In this document: piece by piece, positions 15,762 to 24,001 of the stretch
Position numbering within the stretch: position 1 is the first letter of the stretch
Layout: each line of letters opens with the position of its first letter
DNA from: Euryarchaeota archaeon UBA463
GTDB lineage: Archaea > Thermoplasmatota > Poseidoniia > Poseidoniales > Thalassarchaeaceae
Direction: 5' to 3'
Assembly: GCA_002501805.1 (NCBI GenBank)
Contig: DAOI01000011.1
Location: forward strand, 1 to 64,000
DNA length: 64,000 bases
Position numbers and translations under genes: made by a program
The notes under the pieces: model-generated
What the model was told of the DNA's origin: nothing
Seen by the model: the letters and a program-made list of their open reading frames with translations, nothing else
The model's database searches: none

Positions 15762-18761
15762 ATGACAGAGCGGGATAAGGATTCTAGTTCCTCGTTGCCT
15801 GAAGTACTGGAGTCACTAGCACGTACCCCAGAAGATACCCTTACATATTTACGAGGCAAGGCATCAGATTTTGACTCTAAAAAAGTGCTGAGCTCCATAA
15901 GGAGGTCCCCTGTAACAATAAAGCGTGCCTTGGTAGACTCAACAGTAAGCGATCTTATTACGAAGGTGCCGGTTATTACTGTGATTTTATGTCTCACAGT
16001 CACAGCTTTATTGGGTAGACATTCTGGTATTCTCGACTGTAGAGATGGATTCGAAAATGACTATTGCGATGAAGAGGGAGCACTCAATGTCAATGGAGAT
16101 ATGGCAGTATACTTGCCTGTAGGCTCGGATGTACAGAGAGACATAGAGAATGTTGAAACTAATTGGACAACTAATGTTATGGTAATTTATGTCGAATCTG
16201 AGAAGACTGGTGTTGATCAGTTGCCGATACTTAAACAGATAGACAAAGTCGAGAGTGCCTTAAACACAGTCAGAGACGATAAGGGACAGGAGGATTTCGT
16301 GATTTACGTGCTATCTGTATCGACAGTGGTCAAGGAAGTAAATTCTAGTGGAGGAAGGGTAGTCAAGGCTTTCTTCTCCGGAATAGCTGAAGCCACAGGT
16401 AGTGACGAGTTCTCGCAGCAGGTTGATGATCTGGTAGATGAACAGTCGAATTTAATCGGTGACTACTCAATACCAGATGAGCAGGAGAGAGTTGATCAAA
16501 TCCTAGGAGAGATGCCGCAAAACGCCCTAGACAAACTAGTAAGGGACGTGGGTAAGGGCAACACAGTAGAAGCTGGATACTGGAATAGAGCGGTTATCAT
16601 CATTGGAATCAGTAGTAATCTGGATCTAAATGGAGATGGGGAAGACGACACTACAATTTCAAAAATTATAGAGGATACACAAGCAACAATCGACCTTATT
16701 TCAGAGGAAAATAACTGGATATGTAAAGACTCTAATGGCAATGAAGTGGATCCTGAGTCTGACGAGGGTTCGGAAATTTGCGATGGTACTGAGCTAGGAC
16801 TAAAGATGACTCTTACTGGCCCCGTACCACTCACTAACGCCATTACCGAGAAATCATTTCAGCTATTCTGGCAGGTATTCCCAGTTGGGGTAGTGATAGT
16901 AGCGTTCGGACTGTTCTTATTCCACTGTGATCTGTTACAGACTGGAAGAATTAGATGGGTCCAAGGGGTCAAGACGCTAATTATATCCGGCCTACCTACA
17001 TTATGTTCGGTATGGATAACTCTTGGTTTCATTGGTTATACAGATTATGAAGTTACTATGACAGTGATTATCGTCGGGCCAATAGTTCTGGCTCTTGGCG
17101 TATCTTATGGATTACACATTACTAACCGTTATGCGGAAGCTAAAGGATCACCTAGGGAGAAGATGTCTGAAGCCATTAGCTCCACTGGGAGGGCGGTTCT
17201 TTTATCCGCACTAACTACGATTATTGGATTCATTTCCCTGGTATTTGTTCCGATGAAACCTATCCAAACCATAGGTTTCGCATTATCGGGCGGTATCGTT
17301 GTGGTATACCTGATGACTATGCTAATGGTGCCTAATCTAACAATGATGCTGGACCTGAAGAAGCCCTCACATCCGCCTCCTAAAGTATTCCAAGGTGCTG
17401 TAGGTGTGCCAATTAAATGGACAAGGGTAACGCTAGTTATTTTCATGATGGCAATGGTAATGTCTGCAGGTTACAATAGGCCCAATGTCGAAGAAAATAT
17501 CGATTTACTAAAGATGGCACCTGCGGGAGTAGATGCTGTAGATAAAATGGGCATCTACTCTGAAGAATTTAATGCGGGACAACCAGGCTTCCTACTGATA
17601 GAGTCGGATATTTATGCAGATCCGGACCCTATACCGGAAGCTGGTGCTCAGAAAGATCCCTTTTCCAATCTTAAGGGTATTGAGCAGCTAGAAACAAAAT
17701 GTAACTCTGTAGATAATACTACAGCTGTATCTATTGTTTTCCTGATGAAAGCAATAGGGGTAGGTGTGAATATATCGGGTACGCCAGTTAGTGACTTAGT
17801 ACCAGATGATCTCGGGCCAATCAATGATGTAGCGGAACTAATTTTCGATAGGGAGCAGACAGGAAATCTATCATTTTGGAGTGCTCTCAACTATCTCGAC
17901 CTACAAGATACTGGTGGTGTGCAATCTCAGAATTTCTTAATTTATGTATTCTATGAAAGTATGACGCTTGAGATGAGGGAATTATTTATTTCACCAGATT
18001 ATGATAGGAGTCTGATATACATCGATATGCCTTTCATGGATGTACAGAGTACCACTCTAGCAGTAGATGAAGTAAACCGCTACGCTGAAGAGGAGAAGGA
18101 CGGGGCTGTAACATCAAGCACATTAATTGGAGTAGCTTCCATAACAATAGAAGTTAACAATTTAATTGTAGACTCACAATGGTCATCTCTCGGGTTTGCA
18201 CTATTATTCACAGTACTCACTCTAGCCTTAGTATTCAGAGATGTCAGATATGCTATTCTGACGACACTTCCTGTAGGATTTACGGTAATGATGCAATGGC
18301 TAGCAATGGATGGACTCGATGTTGATCTTTCCCTAATTACAGTGATGATTGGGTCCATTTTAGTAGGGGTAGGGGTTGACTTCTCAATACATATAGCTAA
18401 CAGAATTAAGGAGCAGGGAGGTACAATTGAGGCCATACAGACAGCATGTGCCAGTACTGGGTTAAGTCTGTTTGAAGCTACAACTGTTACTGCTGGTGGG
18501 CTAACATGTGCTTATCTAATTCCAATTGAAGCTATCAAGCCGTTTATCACTGTAATTATACTTCTACTGCTGGTTGCCGCGATATCAGCACTAATATTAT
18601 TGCCGGCTATATTCACAGCTATGATAAAAGCGAATTTAGGCTTAACTGGGGGCGTCAGTACAATGGTAAAAACCGCTGGACTTCGAAGAGCAATAGCAAG
18701 AGATGAAGCAGATACGATTGACGCGGCAATAATACTGGGCTCTACAGATGATGCGTGGTGA
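15762..18761 (+). CDS. RND/MMPL superfamily transporter
   Basis: A 999-aa integral membrane protein with the two-fold RND layout: an N-terminal TM, a large extracytoplasmic loop, five TMs (about residues 375-545), then a repeat of the same plan. The second half contains SILVGVGVDFSIHIANR, the classic MMPL/HpnN-type TM4 motif, and the first half has the equivalent LGVSYGLHITNRYAEA. It likely exports lipids or other hydrophobic compounds, using proton or sodium gradients; the substrate is not evident. The N-terminal 75 residues are hydrophilic. ATG 15762 is preferred over GTG 15720 since homologue-like sequence begins later. Confidence 0.88.
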   Translation: MTERDKDSSSSLPEVLESLARTPEDTLTYLRGKASDFDSKKVLSSIRRSPVTIKRALVDSTVSDLITKVPVITVILCLTVTALLGRHSGILDCRDGFENDYCDEEGALNVNGDMAVYLPVGSDVQRDIENVETNWTTNVMVIYVESEKTGVDQLPILKQIDKVESALNTVRDDKGQEDFVIYVLSVSTVVKEVNSSGGRVVKAFFSGIAEATGSDEFSQQVDDLVDEQSNLIGDYSIPDEQERVDQILGEMPQNALDKLVRDVGKGNTVEAGYWNRAVIIIGISSNLDLNGDGEDDTTISKIIEDTQATIDLISEENNWICKDSNGNEVDPESDEGSEICDGTELGLKMTLTGPVPLTNAITEKSFQLFWQVFPVGVVIVAFGLFLFHCDLLQTGRIRWVQGVKTLIISGLPTLCSVWITLGFIGYTDYEVTMTVIIVGPIVLALGVSYGLHITNRYAEAKGSPREKMSEAISSTGRAVLLSALTTIIGFISLVFVPMKPIQTIGFALSGGIVVVYLMTMLMVPNLTMMLDLKKPSHPPPKVFQGAVGVPIKWTRVTLVIFMMAMVMSAGYNRPNVEENIDLLKMAPAGVDAVDKMGIYSEEFNAGQPGFLLIESDIYADPDPIPEAGAQKDPFSNLKGIEQLETKCNSVDNTTAVSIVFLMKAIGVGVNISGTPVSDLVPDDLGPINDVAELIFDREQTGNLSFWSALNYLDLQDTGGVQSQNFLIYVFYESMTLEMRELFISPDYDRSLIYIDMPFMDVQSTTLAVDEVNRYAEEEKDGAVTSSTLIGVASITIEVNNLIVDSQWSSLGFALLFTVLTLALVFRDVRYAILTTLPVGFTVMMQWLAMDGLDVDLSLITVMIGSILVGVGVDFSIHIANRIKEQGGTIEAIQTACASTGLSLFEATTVTAGGLTCAYLIPIEAIKPFITVIILLLLVAAISALILLPAIFTAMIKANLGLTGGVSTMVKTAGLRRAIARDEADTIDAAIILGSTDDAW

Positions 18762-18794
18762 AACGTTGATTTGCGTACTCCCTCACGGCAAATC

Positions 18795-19268
18795 ATGACG
18801 AGTTACTGGCTGATGAAGAGTGAACCACATGTTTACCCATGGGACCAACTAAAAATTGATGGTCGTACCCATTGGGATGGAGTAAGAAACTATCAGGCAA
18901 GGAACATTATGAGGGACGATATGTCAATTGGTGATTTAGTTCTATTTTACCATTCGAATTGTAAGCCACCACACATAGCTGGAGTGGCTAGAGTTTGTAA
19001 GGGTGCATATCCTGATTTTACAGCTCAGGATACAGAATCAAAATATTTCGATCCAAAGGCGTCCCCGGAAAATCCTAGATGGGTAATGGTTGATATTGAA
19101 CCTGTGTATGATTTGAATCCAGTAAGCCTACCCGAATTAAGAACGAATGGTGCTTTGGAAGGTATGCCACTACTAAGAAAAGGACAGCGATTATCAGTCC
19201 AGCCCGTATCAAAAGAACATTTTTCCATAGTTTGCAATATGGGTGGTTTGGAAAATAATCTGTTGTAG
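18795..19268 (+). CDS. EVE domain protein (PUA-like, modified-base binding)
   Basis: The 157-aa product is a single EVE domain. MTSYWLMKSEPHVYPWDQL, THWDGVRNYQARNIMRDDM and GDLVLFYHSNC are highly characteristic, followed by GVARV and the Asp-Pro-rich segment. EVE proteins are related to PUA/YTH domains and bind modified nucleotides in DNA or RNA. I start at ATG 18795 since the domain starts there; TTG 18771 would add eight residues. It lies directly downstream of the RND gene and ends near the 3' end of the SRP RNA gene on the other strand. Confidence 0.93.
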   Translation: MTSYWLMKSEPHVYPWDQLKIDGRTHWDGVRNYQARNIMRDDMSIGDLVLFYHSNCKPPHIAGVARVCKGAYPDFTAQDTESKYFDPKASPENPRWVMVDIEPVYDLNPVSLPELRTNGALEGMPLLRKGQRLSVQPVSKEHFSIVCNMGGLENNLL

Positions 19269-19282
19269 ATTGATGGGCATGT

Positions 19283-19530
19283 CCTCGGTGGACGTTCGTC
19301 ACCAATGCGGATTTTACGTCAGTCTTCTCAGCCCCGCTTCCCCAAGGCATCCAGCATCCCCGGTCGGGCTGCTCGCTTCCGCGCCTGACCTGGTTCCCGG
19401 GCATAGGATGGTCTGATGTTCCCTCCGGATCATCACTCCAACAACCTGCATCTCTTGGGGGCGAGGCGTCGTAGTTAACCGACGAGTCCACAATGGCTCG
19501 TTTACGCCGCCCTCGGACTTCAGGTCACCA
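19283..19530 (-). ncRNA. Signal recognition particle RNA (archaeal 7S RNA)
   Basis: The 351-bp space between the EVE gene and ccmE has no plausible protein but is rich in stable stems. On the minus strand, 19390-19369 reads GGTCAGG, three bases, GGAAG, two bases, AGCAG, the near-universal domain IV (helix 8) that binds SRP54. Long-range pairing fits helix 5: minus CCCCAAG (19460-19454) with CTTGGGG (19346-19340). Upstream, GGCGGCGU pairs with ACGCC and ACGAG with CUCGU, consistent with an Alu-like 5' domain around CCTGAAGTCC. The ends are approximate; the 5' end is inferred from a TATA-like element and the 3' end from a possible GGTGAC/GTCCACC pairing. Confidence 0.85.
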
Positions 19531-19544
19531 TTTTCGACGATTTG

Positions 19545-19553
19545 TGAAAAATA
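19545..19553 (-). promoter_or_regulatory. TATA-like element for the SRP RNA gene
   Basis: Minus-strand CTATTTTTC is the only A+T-rich patch in an otherwise G+C-rich intergenic stretch. It would place transcription initiation about 25 bases on, near 19525-19530, just ahead of the structured RNA. Weak match; position is the main argument. Confidence 0.35.
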
Positions 19554-19619
19554 GAGTACGTCAACACCCCCCCTAGCCCATATGCCGGGGTGAGAGCGTC
19601 CATTTCAAAGAATCGGGAG

Positions 19620-20003
19620 TCATTCTGCCGAGACATACTTCGAAGGGCATCCTGTTTGGATCTCCTTGGCTTCTAGAGTCCAAGCACCTGAATCATAGAT
19701 TAACAGTCCTTTTACAGCAATTGTCTTACCCTCATTGAAGCCATCTGGAACAGCGGTTCCAGAGAAATCTACAAACAGTTCATGTTCTATGCCCATGAGG
19801 ATGAATGTATAGTTCTCAGAATCAATTGAACCATTGGCTATTTCGCCCCTGAGATGTACTTGCCCTTCGAATTCATCAGGATTATCCATTACTTCGTCTA
19901 CGAAGTATTGGGTCTGAGGATCTACTGTAGCCAGCATCATAACTACTAGAACTAAAATCGAGCCGCCTACGGCAAGTAGCCTGTTAGTTCGTGTCAGGGC
20001 CAT
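19620..20003 (-). CDS. ccmE: Cytochrome c maturation protein CcmE-like (CxxxY type)
   Basis: The 127-aa protein has one N-terminal TM (LLAVGGSILVLVVMMLA) followed by an OB-fold-like beta domain (VHLRGEIANGS, ELFVDFSG, GKTIAVKGLL). CcmE is the heme chaperone of system I cytochrome c maturation. The usual heme-binding His-x-x-x-Tyr is here Cys-Pro-Ser-Lys-Tyr near the C-terminus, the variant described for archaeal and some delta-proteobacterial CcmE. No other ccm gene is adjacent. The alternative is another OB-fold membrane protein, but the tail motif favours CcmE. Confidence 0.82.
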   Translation of the reverse strand: MALTRTNRLLAVGGSILVLVVMMLATVDPQTQYFVDEVMDNPDEFEGQVHLRGEIANGSIDSENYTFILMGIEHELFVDFSGTAVPDGFNEGKTIAVKGLLIYDSGAWTLEAKEIQTGCPSKYVSAE

Positions 20004-20048
20004 GAATATTGGACTTGAGTTTACTTGAAGACAGTTTCTGAGTAATCA

Positions 20049-21176
20049 TCAGCGATGGTTGTAACCGATAGCTTCTGAAATACCGCTAAAGCCGTTTTCT
20101 GATACCCTCCTCTTGAGGCCCCTGACAATACCGGAAGTAACACCCGGGCCGTTGAAAACCAGACCAGAATACAACTGAATTAAACTCGCACCAGAGGTTA
20201 TGGCATTCCATGCACTATCAGGTGAATCTATACCCCCGACTCCAACTATAGTCATATCTCCATCTGTATGCTCATATAGATTAGAAATTACTTCTAATGA
20301 TCTCTTTTGGAGAGGCCTCCCTGAGACGCCACCGTTCTGTGAGAAAGCGATTCTGGACTGAGTATTACTGGGCTCGGGCCTTGTTATTGTCGTGTTTGTA
20401 GCTACAATTCCATCTAGTCCGTTACTTGATGCTATGTCAGAAATCTCTATAATTTGATCATCAGAACAATCGGGCGATAGCTTTAGCAAGATTGGCTTAA
20501 CAGACTCGTATCTATTTCTTATTCCAGTGCATTGGCTAAGAACTTCTGTAAGCAAATCTTCATGTTGCAAATCTCTGAGACCGGGAGTATTTGGAGACGA
20601 AACATTGAGTACGAACATATCGGCATGATTCCAGAGAGTATCTAAAGTAGAGGCATAATCGGATGGAGCCTGCTCATTATTGACTTTCTTAGACCTCCCA
20701 ATATTAGCAGCTACTGGAACATTGGGCCAATTACCAGAGGCATATCTTGAGACCAATGAATCTCTGACGGAAGAAGCTCCGGGATTATTGAATCCCATAC
20801 TGTTTACTAATGCCCTCTCTGAATTGGCTCTAAACATTCGGGGTTTAGGATTTCCATCTTGTGGGAATCTCGTCACTCCGCCGTATTCTACCCAAGAAAA
20901 ACCTAGTGCTGGCCATGCGCTGAGTGCCTTGGCACCCTTATCCATACCAGCAGCTAAACCTAATGGATGATGGAACAATCTACCTAGAACGTGCACTGGT
21001 AGTTCGGGAGACTGATACATTCCATTGAGTAGTGACTTGCCGTATTGTGATTTATCGAATTTAGATAGTGTAGAAAGCGCCAAATCATGGGATCTTTCAG
21101 AGTCTAATCTTGAAATGATCGGCCTTGCAAATATCTTCCAGCCCAATCCCACATCCTGCCGGAGGTAAAGTACCAT
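20049..21176 (-). CDS. pyrD: Dihydroorotate dehydrogenase, class 2 (quinone)
   Basis: This FMN enzyme oxidises dihydroorotate to orotate in pyrimidine synthesis and passes electrons to quinone. HHPLGLAAGMDKGAKAL, VEYGGVTRFPQDGNPKPR, VNSMGFNN and NVSSPNTPGLRDLQ are class 2 signatures; Ser in the last motif is the catalytic base position. GLDGIVATNTT and GVGGIDSPDSAW (phosphate-binding loop) complete it. The N-terminal helical extension that docks class 2 enzymes on the membrane is present. The 375-aa length is normal. Confidence 0.94.
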   Translation of the reverse strand: MVLYLRQDVGLGWKIFARPIISRLDSERSHDLALSTLSKFDKSQYGKSLLNGMYQSPELPVHVLGRLFHHPLGLAAGMDKGAKALSAWPALGFSWVEYGGVTRFPQDGNPKPRMFRANSERALVNSMGFNNPGASSVRDSLVSRYASGNWPNVPVAANIGRSKKVNNEQAPSDYASTLDTLWNHADMFVLNVSSPNTPGLRDLQHEDLLTEVLSQCTGIRNRYESVKPILLKLSPDCSDDQIIEISDIASSNGLDGIVATNTTITRPEPSNTQSRIAFSQNGGVSGRPLQKRSLEVISNLYEHTDGDMTIVGVGGIDSPDSAWNAITSGASLIQLYSGLVFNGPGVTSGIVRGLKRRVSENGFSGISEAIGYNHR

Positions 21177-21198
21177 TCAATAGTTACGTGTACCTCGC

Positions 21199-21606
21199 AT
21201 GTGCATGGGCAGTTATGTAGACTCTTTACGAGAGGCCGCAAGGAGATTGCTAAGGTCAGAAGGAGGAATACTATATCTGAATAGAAATATCTCAGAAGGT
21301 GCGATTGAGTTGTTGTTAGAAATTTCCGATTATGCTCCCTCGAAGATATCATTCCCAGAATTGTCATACATTGAATCACAGGAAATCATACTTGAATGTT
21401 CAGGAAATAATTTCAACATAGGTGAAGAGGAAAAATCAGAAGAATACTGCTGGGTCAAATCTCACAAATCTGAGACTGGTGATCCATGGGGTGATTTTAG
21501 CAAGATGGTACTGGAATTAGCTGTGGCAGGTTACCCTGGATGCATTGGTTGTGGAGGTCCGGGTTCAGAAGAATTTTGGGATGAAGCAAGCTCAAGAATT
21601 TACTGA
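21199..21606 (+). CDS. Hypothetical small protein with CxxC tail
   Basis: Not recognised. The 135-aa product is acidic and mostly helical, with a strikingly Gly/Cys-rich end (GYPGCIGCGGPGSEEFW) that could bind metal. It lies between divergent pyrD and topA and ends just before the alternating purine-pyrimidine tract. ATG 21199 and ATG 21205 are both possible starts. Codon usage resembles its neighbours, which supports a real gene, but no function can be suggested. Confidence 0.6.
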   Translation: MCMGSYVDSLREAARRLLRSEGGILYLNRNISEGAIELLLEISDYAPSKISFPELSYIESQEIILECSGNNFNIGEEEKSEEYCWVKSHKSETGDPWGDFSKMVLELAVAGYPGCIGCGGPGSEEFWDEASSRIY

Positions 21607-21611
21607 CATCT

Positions 21612-21636
21612 CGCGTGTGCACGCGTGCGCGCGCGT
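21612..21636. other. Alternating purine-pyrimidine tract (Z-DNA-prone) upstream of topA
   Basis: Twenty-five consecutive bases alternate strictly between pyrimidine and purine, mainly CG and TG/CA steps, ending in five consecutive CG dinucleotides. Such sequence is the classic Z-DNA former under negative supercoiling. It lies about 25 bp upstream of the topA TATA candidate in otherwise A+T-rich DNA. Confidence 0.8.
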
Positions 21637-21660
21637 TGTAATGCTCGGACCTTACTCATG

Positions 21661-21668
21661 TTTATACG
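21661..21668 (+). promoter_or_regulatory. TATA-box candidate for topA
   Basis: TTTATACG matches the archaeal TATA consensus. It predicts initiation near 21688, giving a leader of roughly 28 bases before ATG 21716. The alternating CG/TG tract ends about 25 bp upstream of it. Confidence 0.5.
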
Positions 21669-21715
21669 GGGAATATTCTGGGACACAATTATCTCAAGTC
21701 AATGATGGTGTAAAC

Positions 21716-23983
21716 ATGAAGCTGATGATTCTGGAGTCTGGTGCCAAGGGTAAGACTGTCAAGAAGTACTTGGGCAAAGGATGGATAGTAGAAGCTTGTT
21801 TTGGGCATGTACAGGATCTTCCTCGTAGTGGAAGTCAGGGTAACAAAGCTATGTGGGCTTCTGAGAAAGGAATGCTTCCTGATCCACCCTGGGAATGGAC
21901 TGAAAGGGCAGAAAGGGTGGTGAATAAATTACTAGCTAAGGCCAGAAGCAAAGATGTAACTGAAGTGTATATCGCAACCGATCCAGATAGAGAAGGCGAA
22001 TTTATTGCATGGAGACTAATGCACATTTTCTCAGAATTCCCATTTGTTACTCGTGTAACGTTCAATGAAATCACCAAGGAAGCTGTTGAGAAAGCACTTG
22101 AAAATCATAGAGATATAGATGAGGGCCTTGTAGATGCCGCGAAAGTAAGAAGATTCATGGATAGGCTAGTAGGTTACAGATGCTCAAAATTTGCCAAAAG
22201 CTGGAATTTGAGATCCATGGGAAGGGTCCAGACACCCACGTTAGGCTATATTGTTGATAGAGAGAATGAGAGAAATGAGCATGTTCCGATTCCTTATCAT
22301 ACAGTTCATACAATTAGTGACGGTTACACGTTCAAATTTAGATTTCATAAAAGTAACGATGACGAAGCATGGAGGGATGACAATGGTAAATTTTTCTCAG
22401 ATAGAACATTCGATCACGTACTTGCTGAAGATGCATTCAAGGCATTGGAGAATTCCGGAAGTTTTGAGCTGGTATCAATCAAGAATGGAAAGACGAATCG
22501 TAAACCGTCACCCCCTTTCACCACAGATACCTTGCTTCAGTCTTCCAGTAGCTCTTTGGGTTGGTCGATGTCAAAAACTAGTAAGATTGCTTCGGACCTT
22601 TACAATAAGGGATATATCACTTACATCAGAACTGACTCAACAAGAACCAGCACAGGCGCGAGGGACATTGCTAGGGAAATCATTCTAGAAAAATATGGTG
22701 AGGATTACTTGGGCCCGGGAGCTCTTGGTTCCGACGCCAAGAAGGGCACTACTAATGTCCAAGATGCCCATGAGGCCATCAGACCGACAGATCCAAAATT
22801 ACTAGAGCCAGCAGATGTAGACAATGATTCTGCCAAATTATATCGATTGGTAAGAAGCCGATTTTTATCTAGCCAGATGTCAGATTCAGTTAGGGAAAGG
22901 AGGGAGATAAGTGCTTCTGTAAATAACTCTGGACTTGTAGTGTCGGGTACTGCTTCGTGGAGAATACATCCGGGATGGGAGATAGCATCCTCAGAGTTTC
23001 TTCCGGTCCCAAGGACACATGAGCCAACATTCGGGCTAACAGTGGGTTCGGTATGGAAAATTGATGATTTGGATGAGAATCCAAAGATGACCACTGATGA
23101 GACCAAACCACCTAGAAGGTATACAGAAAGCTCGATAGTTAAGAAGATGAAAAATGCAGGTATTGGGCGCCCATCGACTTATGTTAGCACCGTACTAAAA
23201 CTATCAGATAGGAAGTACATAACAAATGACAGCGGCTCTCTTTCGCCCACTGAAAATGGGATGTTACTGTGGACTGAGGTTGCTCCCATTTACAACGGCC
23301 AAGAAAGTGAAATAGAGCTATTCTCATCTGAATTTACTGCAGATATGGAGAAGCAACTCGATTCTGTAGAAGAGGGAGTGGTGACTGGTTCGGACATGTG
23401 GTTAAGATTCTCATCTTCATTCAAAGAAGCTCATGAAAAGGCTATTGAAATCAAAAGTAGGAAACCTACGCTTAGACAAAAATATTCCATAGAAAATCAG
23501 ATTTCTAGTATGGAAGAAAGTGAGAAAAATAATATTTTGAATGGACGATCAATCTCAGAGATATCTGGAAAGGAGGCCAGTGAAATTATAGAAAAGCTGA
23601 AAGAAATGACCAAAGAGGGAAAAATCATTACCAAACCTAGTGAGAAGCAGTTAAGTTACCTAATTTCATTAATTGAAAAATCAAACATGTCCGAGGAAGA
23701 GGCCCTGTCCCTGGTTGGAGTGAAGGATTTAGATGATCTGACAGGGGGAAGAAATGGCTCTGCTAGCGATTTGATAGGACTAATGAAGGAGAATAATAAC
23801 TCATTGCCTGCCTCCGAAGCACAATTAAAACTCATTATAGATATGTCAGAGAAATTAGGCATACCAATAGCTGATGTACTCGCTATGGCAGATCTAGCAG
23901 AAATTAGTGAAGTTAGTAAATCGGATGCGAGTAAAATAATTACAAATCTAAAATCACTAAGGAAGAAGAGTAGAAAAAAGTAG
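21716..23983 (+). CDS. topA: DNA topoisomerase I (type IA)
   Basis: This enzyme relaxes negatively supercoiled DNA through a 5'-phosphotyrosine. The Toprim domain starts MKLMILESGAKGKTVKKYLG and includes TDPDREGEFIAW (acidic metal site). GRVQTPTLG and YITYIRTDSTRTS follow, with active Tyr303, then QDAHEAIRP and GIGRPSTYVSTV. The 755-aa protein has no C-terminal zinc fingers. Instead its last 110 residues hold two similar helical modules, each with S-E-x-Q-L-x-x-L-I/I-I-D and a following L-x-x-L-x-x-I/L segment. ATG 21716 is where homology begins; the frame is open further upstream through the alternating tract. Confidence 0.95.
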   Translation: MKLMILESGAKGKTVKKYLGKGWIVEACFGHVQDLPRSGSQGNKAMWASEKGMLPDPPWEWTERAERVVNKLLAKARSKDVTEVYIATDPDREGEFIAWRLMHIFSEFPFVTRVTFNEITKEAVEKALENHRDIDEGLVDAAKVRRFMDRLVGYRCSKFAKSWNLRSMGRVQTPTLGYIVDRENERNEHVPIPYHTVHTISDGYTFKFRFHKSNDDEAWRDDNGKFFSDRTFDHVLAEDAFKALENSGSFELVSIKNGKTNRKPSPPFTTDTLLQSSSSSLGWSMSKTSKIASDLYNKGYITYIRTDSTRTSTGARDIAREIILEKYGEDYLGPGALGSDAKKGTTNVQDAHEAIRPTDPKLLEPADVDNDSAKLYRLVRSRFLSSQMSDSVRERREISASVNNSGLVVSGTASWRIHPGWEIASSEFLPVPRTHEPTFGLTVGSVWKIDDLDENPKMTTDETKPPRRYTESSIVKKMKNAGIGRPSTYVSTVLKLSDRKYITNDSGSLSPTENGMLLWTEVAPIYNGQESEIELFSSEFTADMEKQLDSVEEGVVTGSDMWLRFSSSFKEAHEKAIEIKSRKPTLRQKYSIENQISSMEESEKNNILNGRSISEISGKEASEIIEKLKEMTKEGKIITKPSEKQLSYLISLIEKSNMSEEEALSLVGVKDLDDLTGGRNGSASDLIGLMKENNNSLPASEAQLKLIIDMSEKLGIPIADVLAMADLAEISEVSKSDASKIITNLKSLRKKSRKK

Positions 23984-24001
23984 AGTGAACGGAGTAGTAT
24001 T

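Noticed and set aside
19025..19491. Two minus-strand open frames running through the SRP RNA region
   Set aside because: They overlap the EVE gene and the structured RNA, have odd composition and no protein-like pattern.
21545..21715. Upstream extension of the topoisomerase frame through the alternating tract
   Set aside because: The Toprim domain begins at MKLMILESG, and the TATA candidate falls inside this extension.
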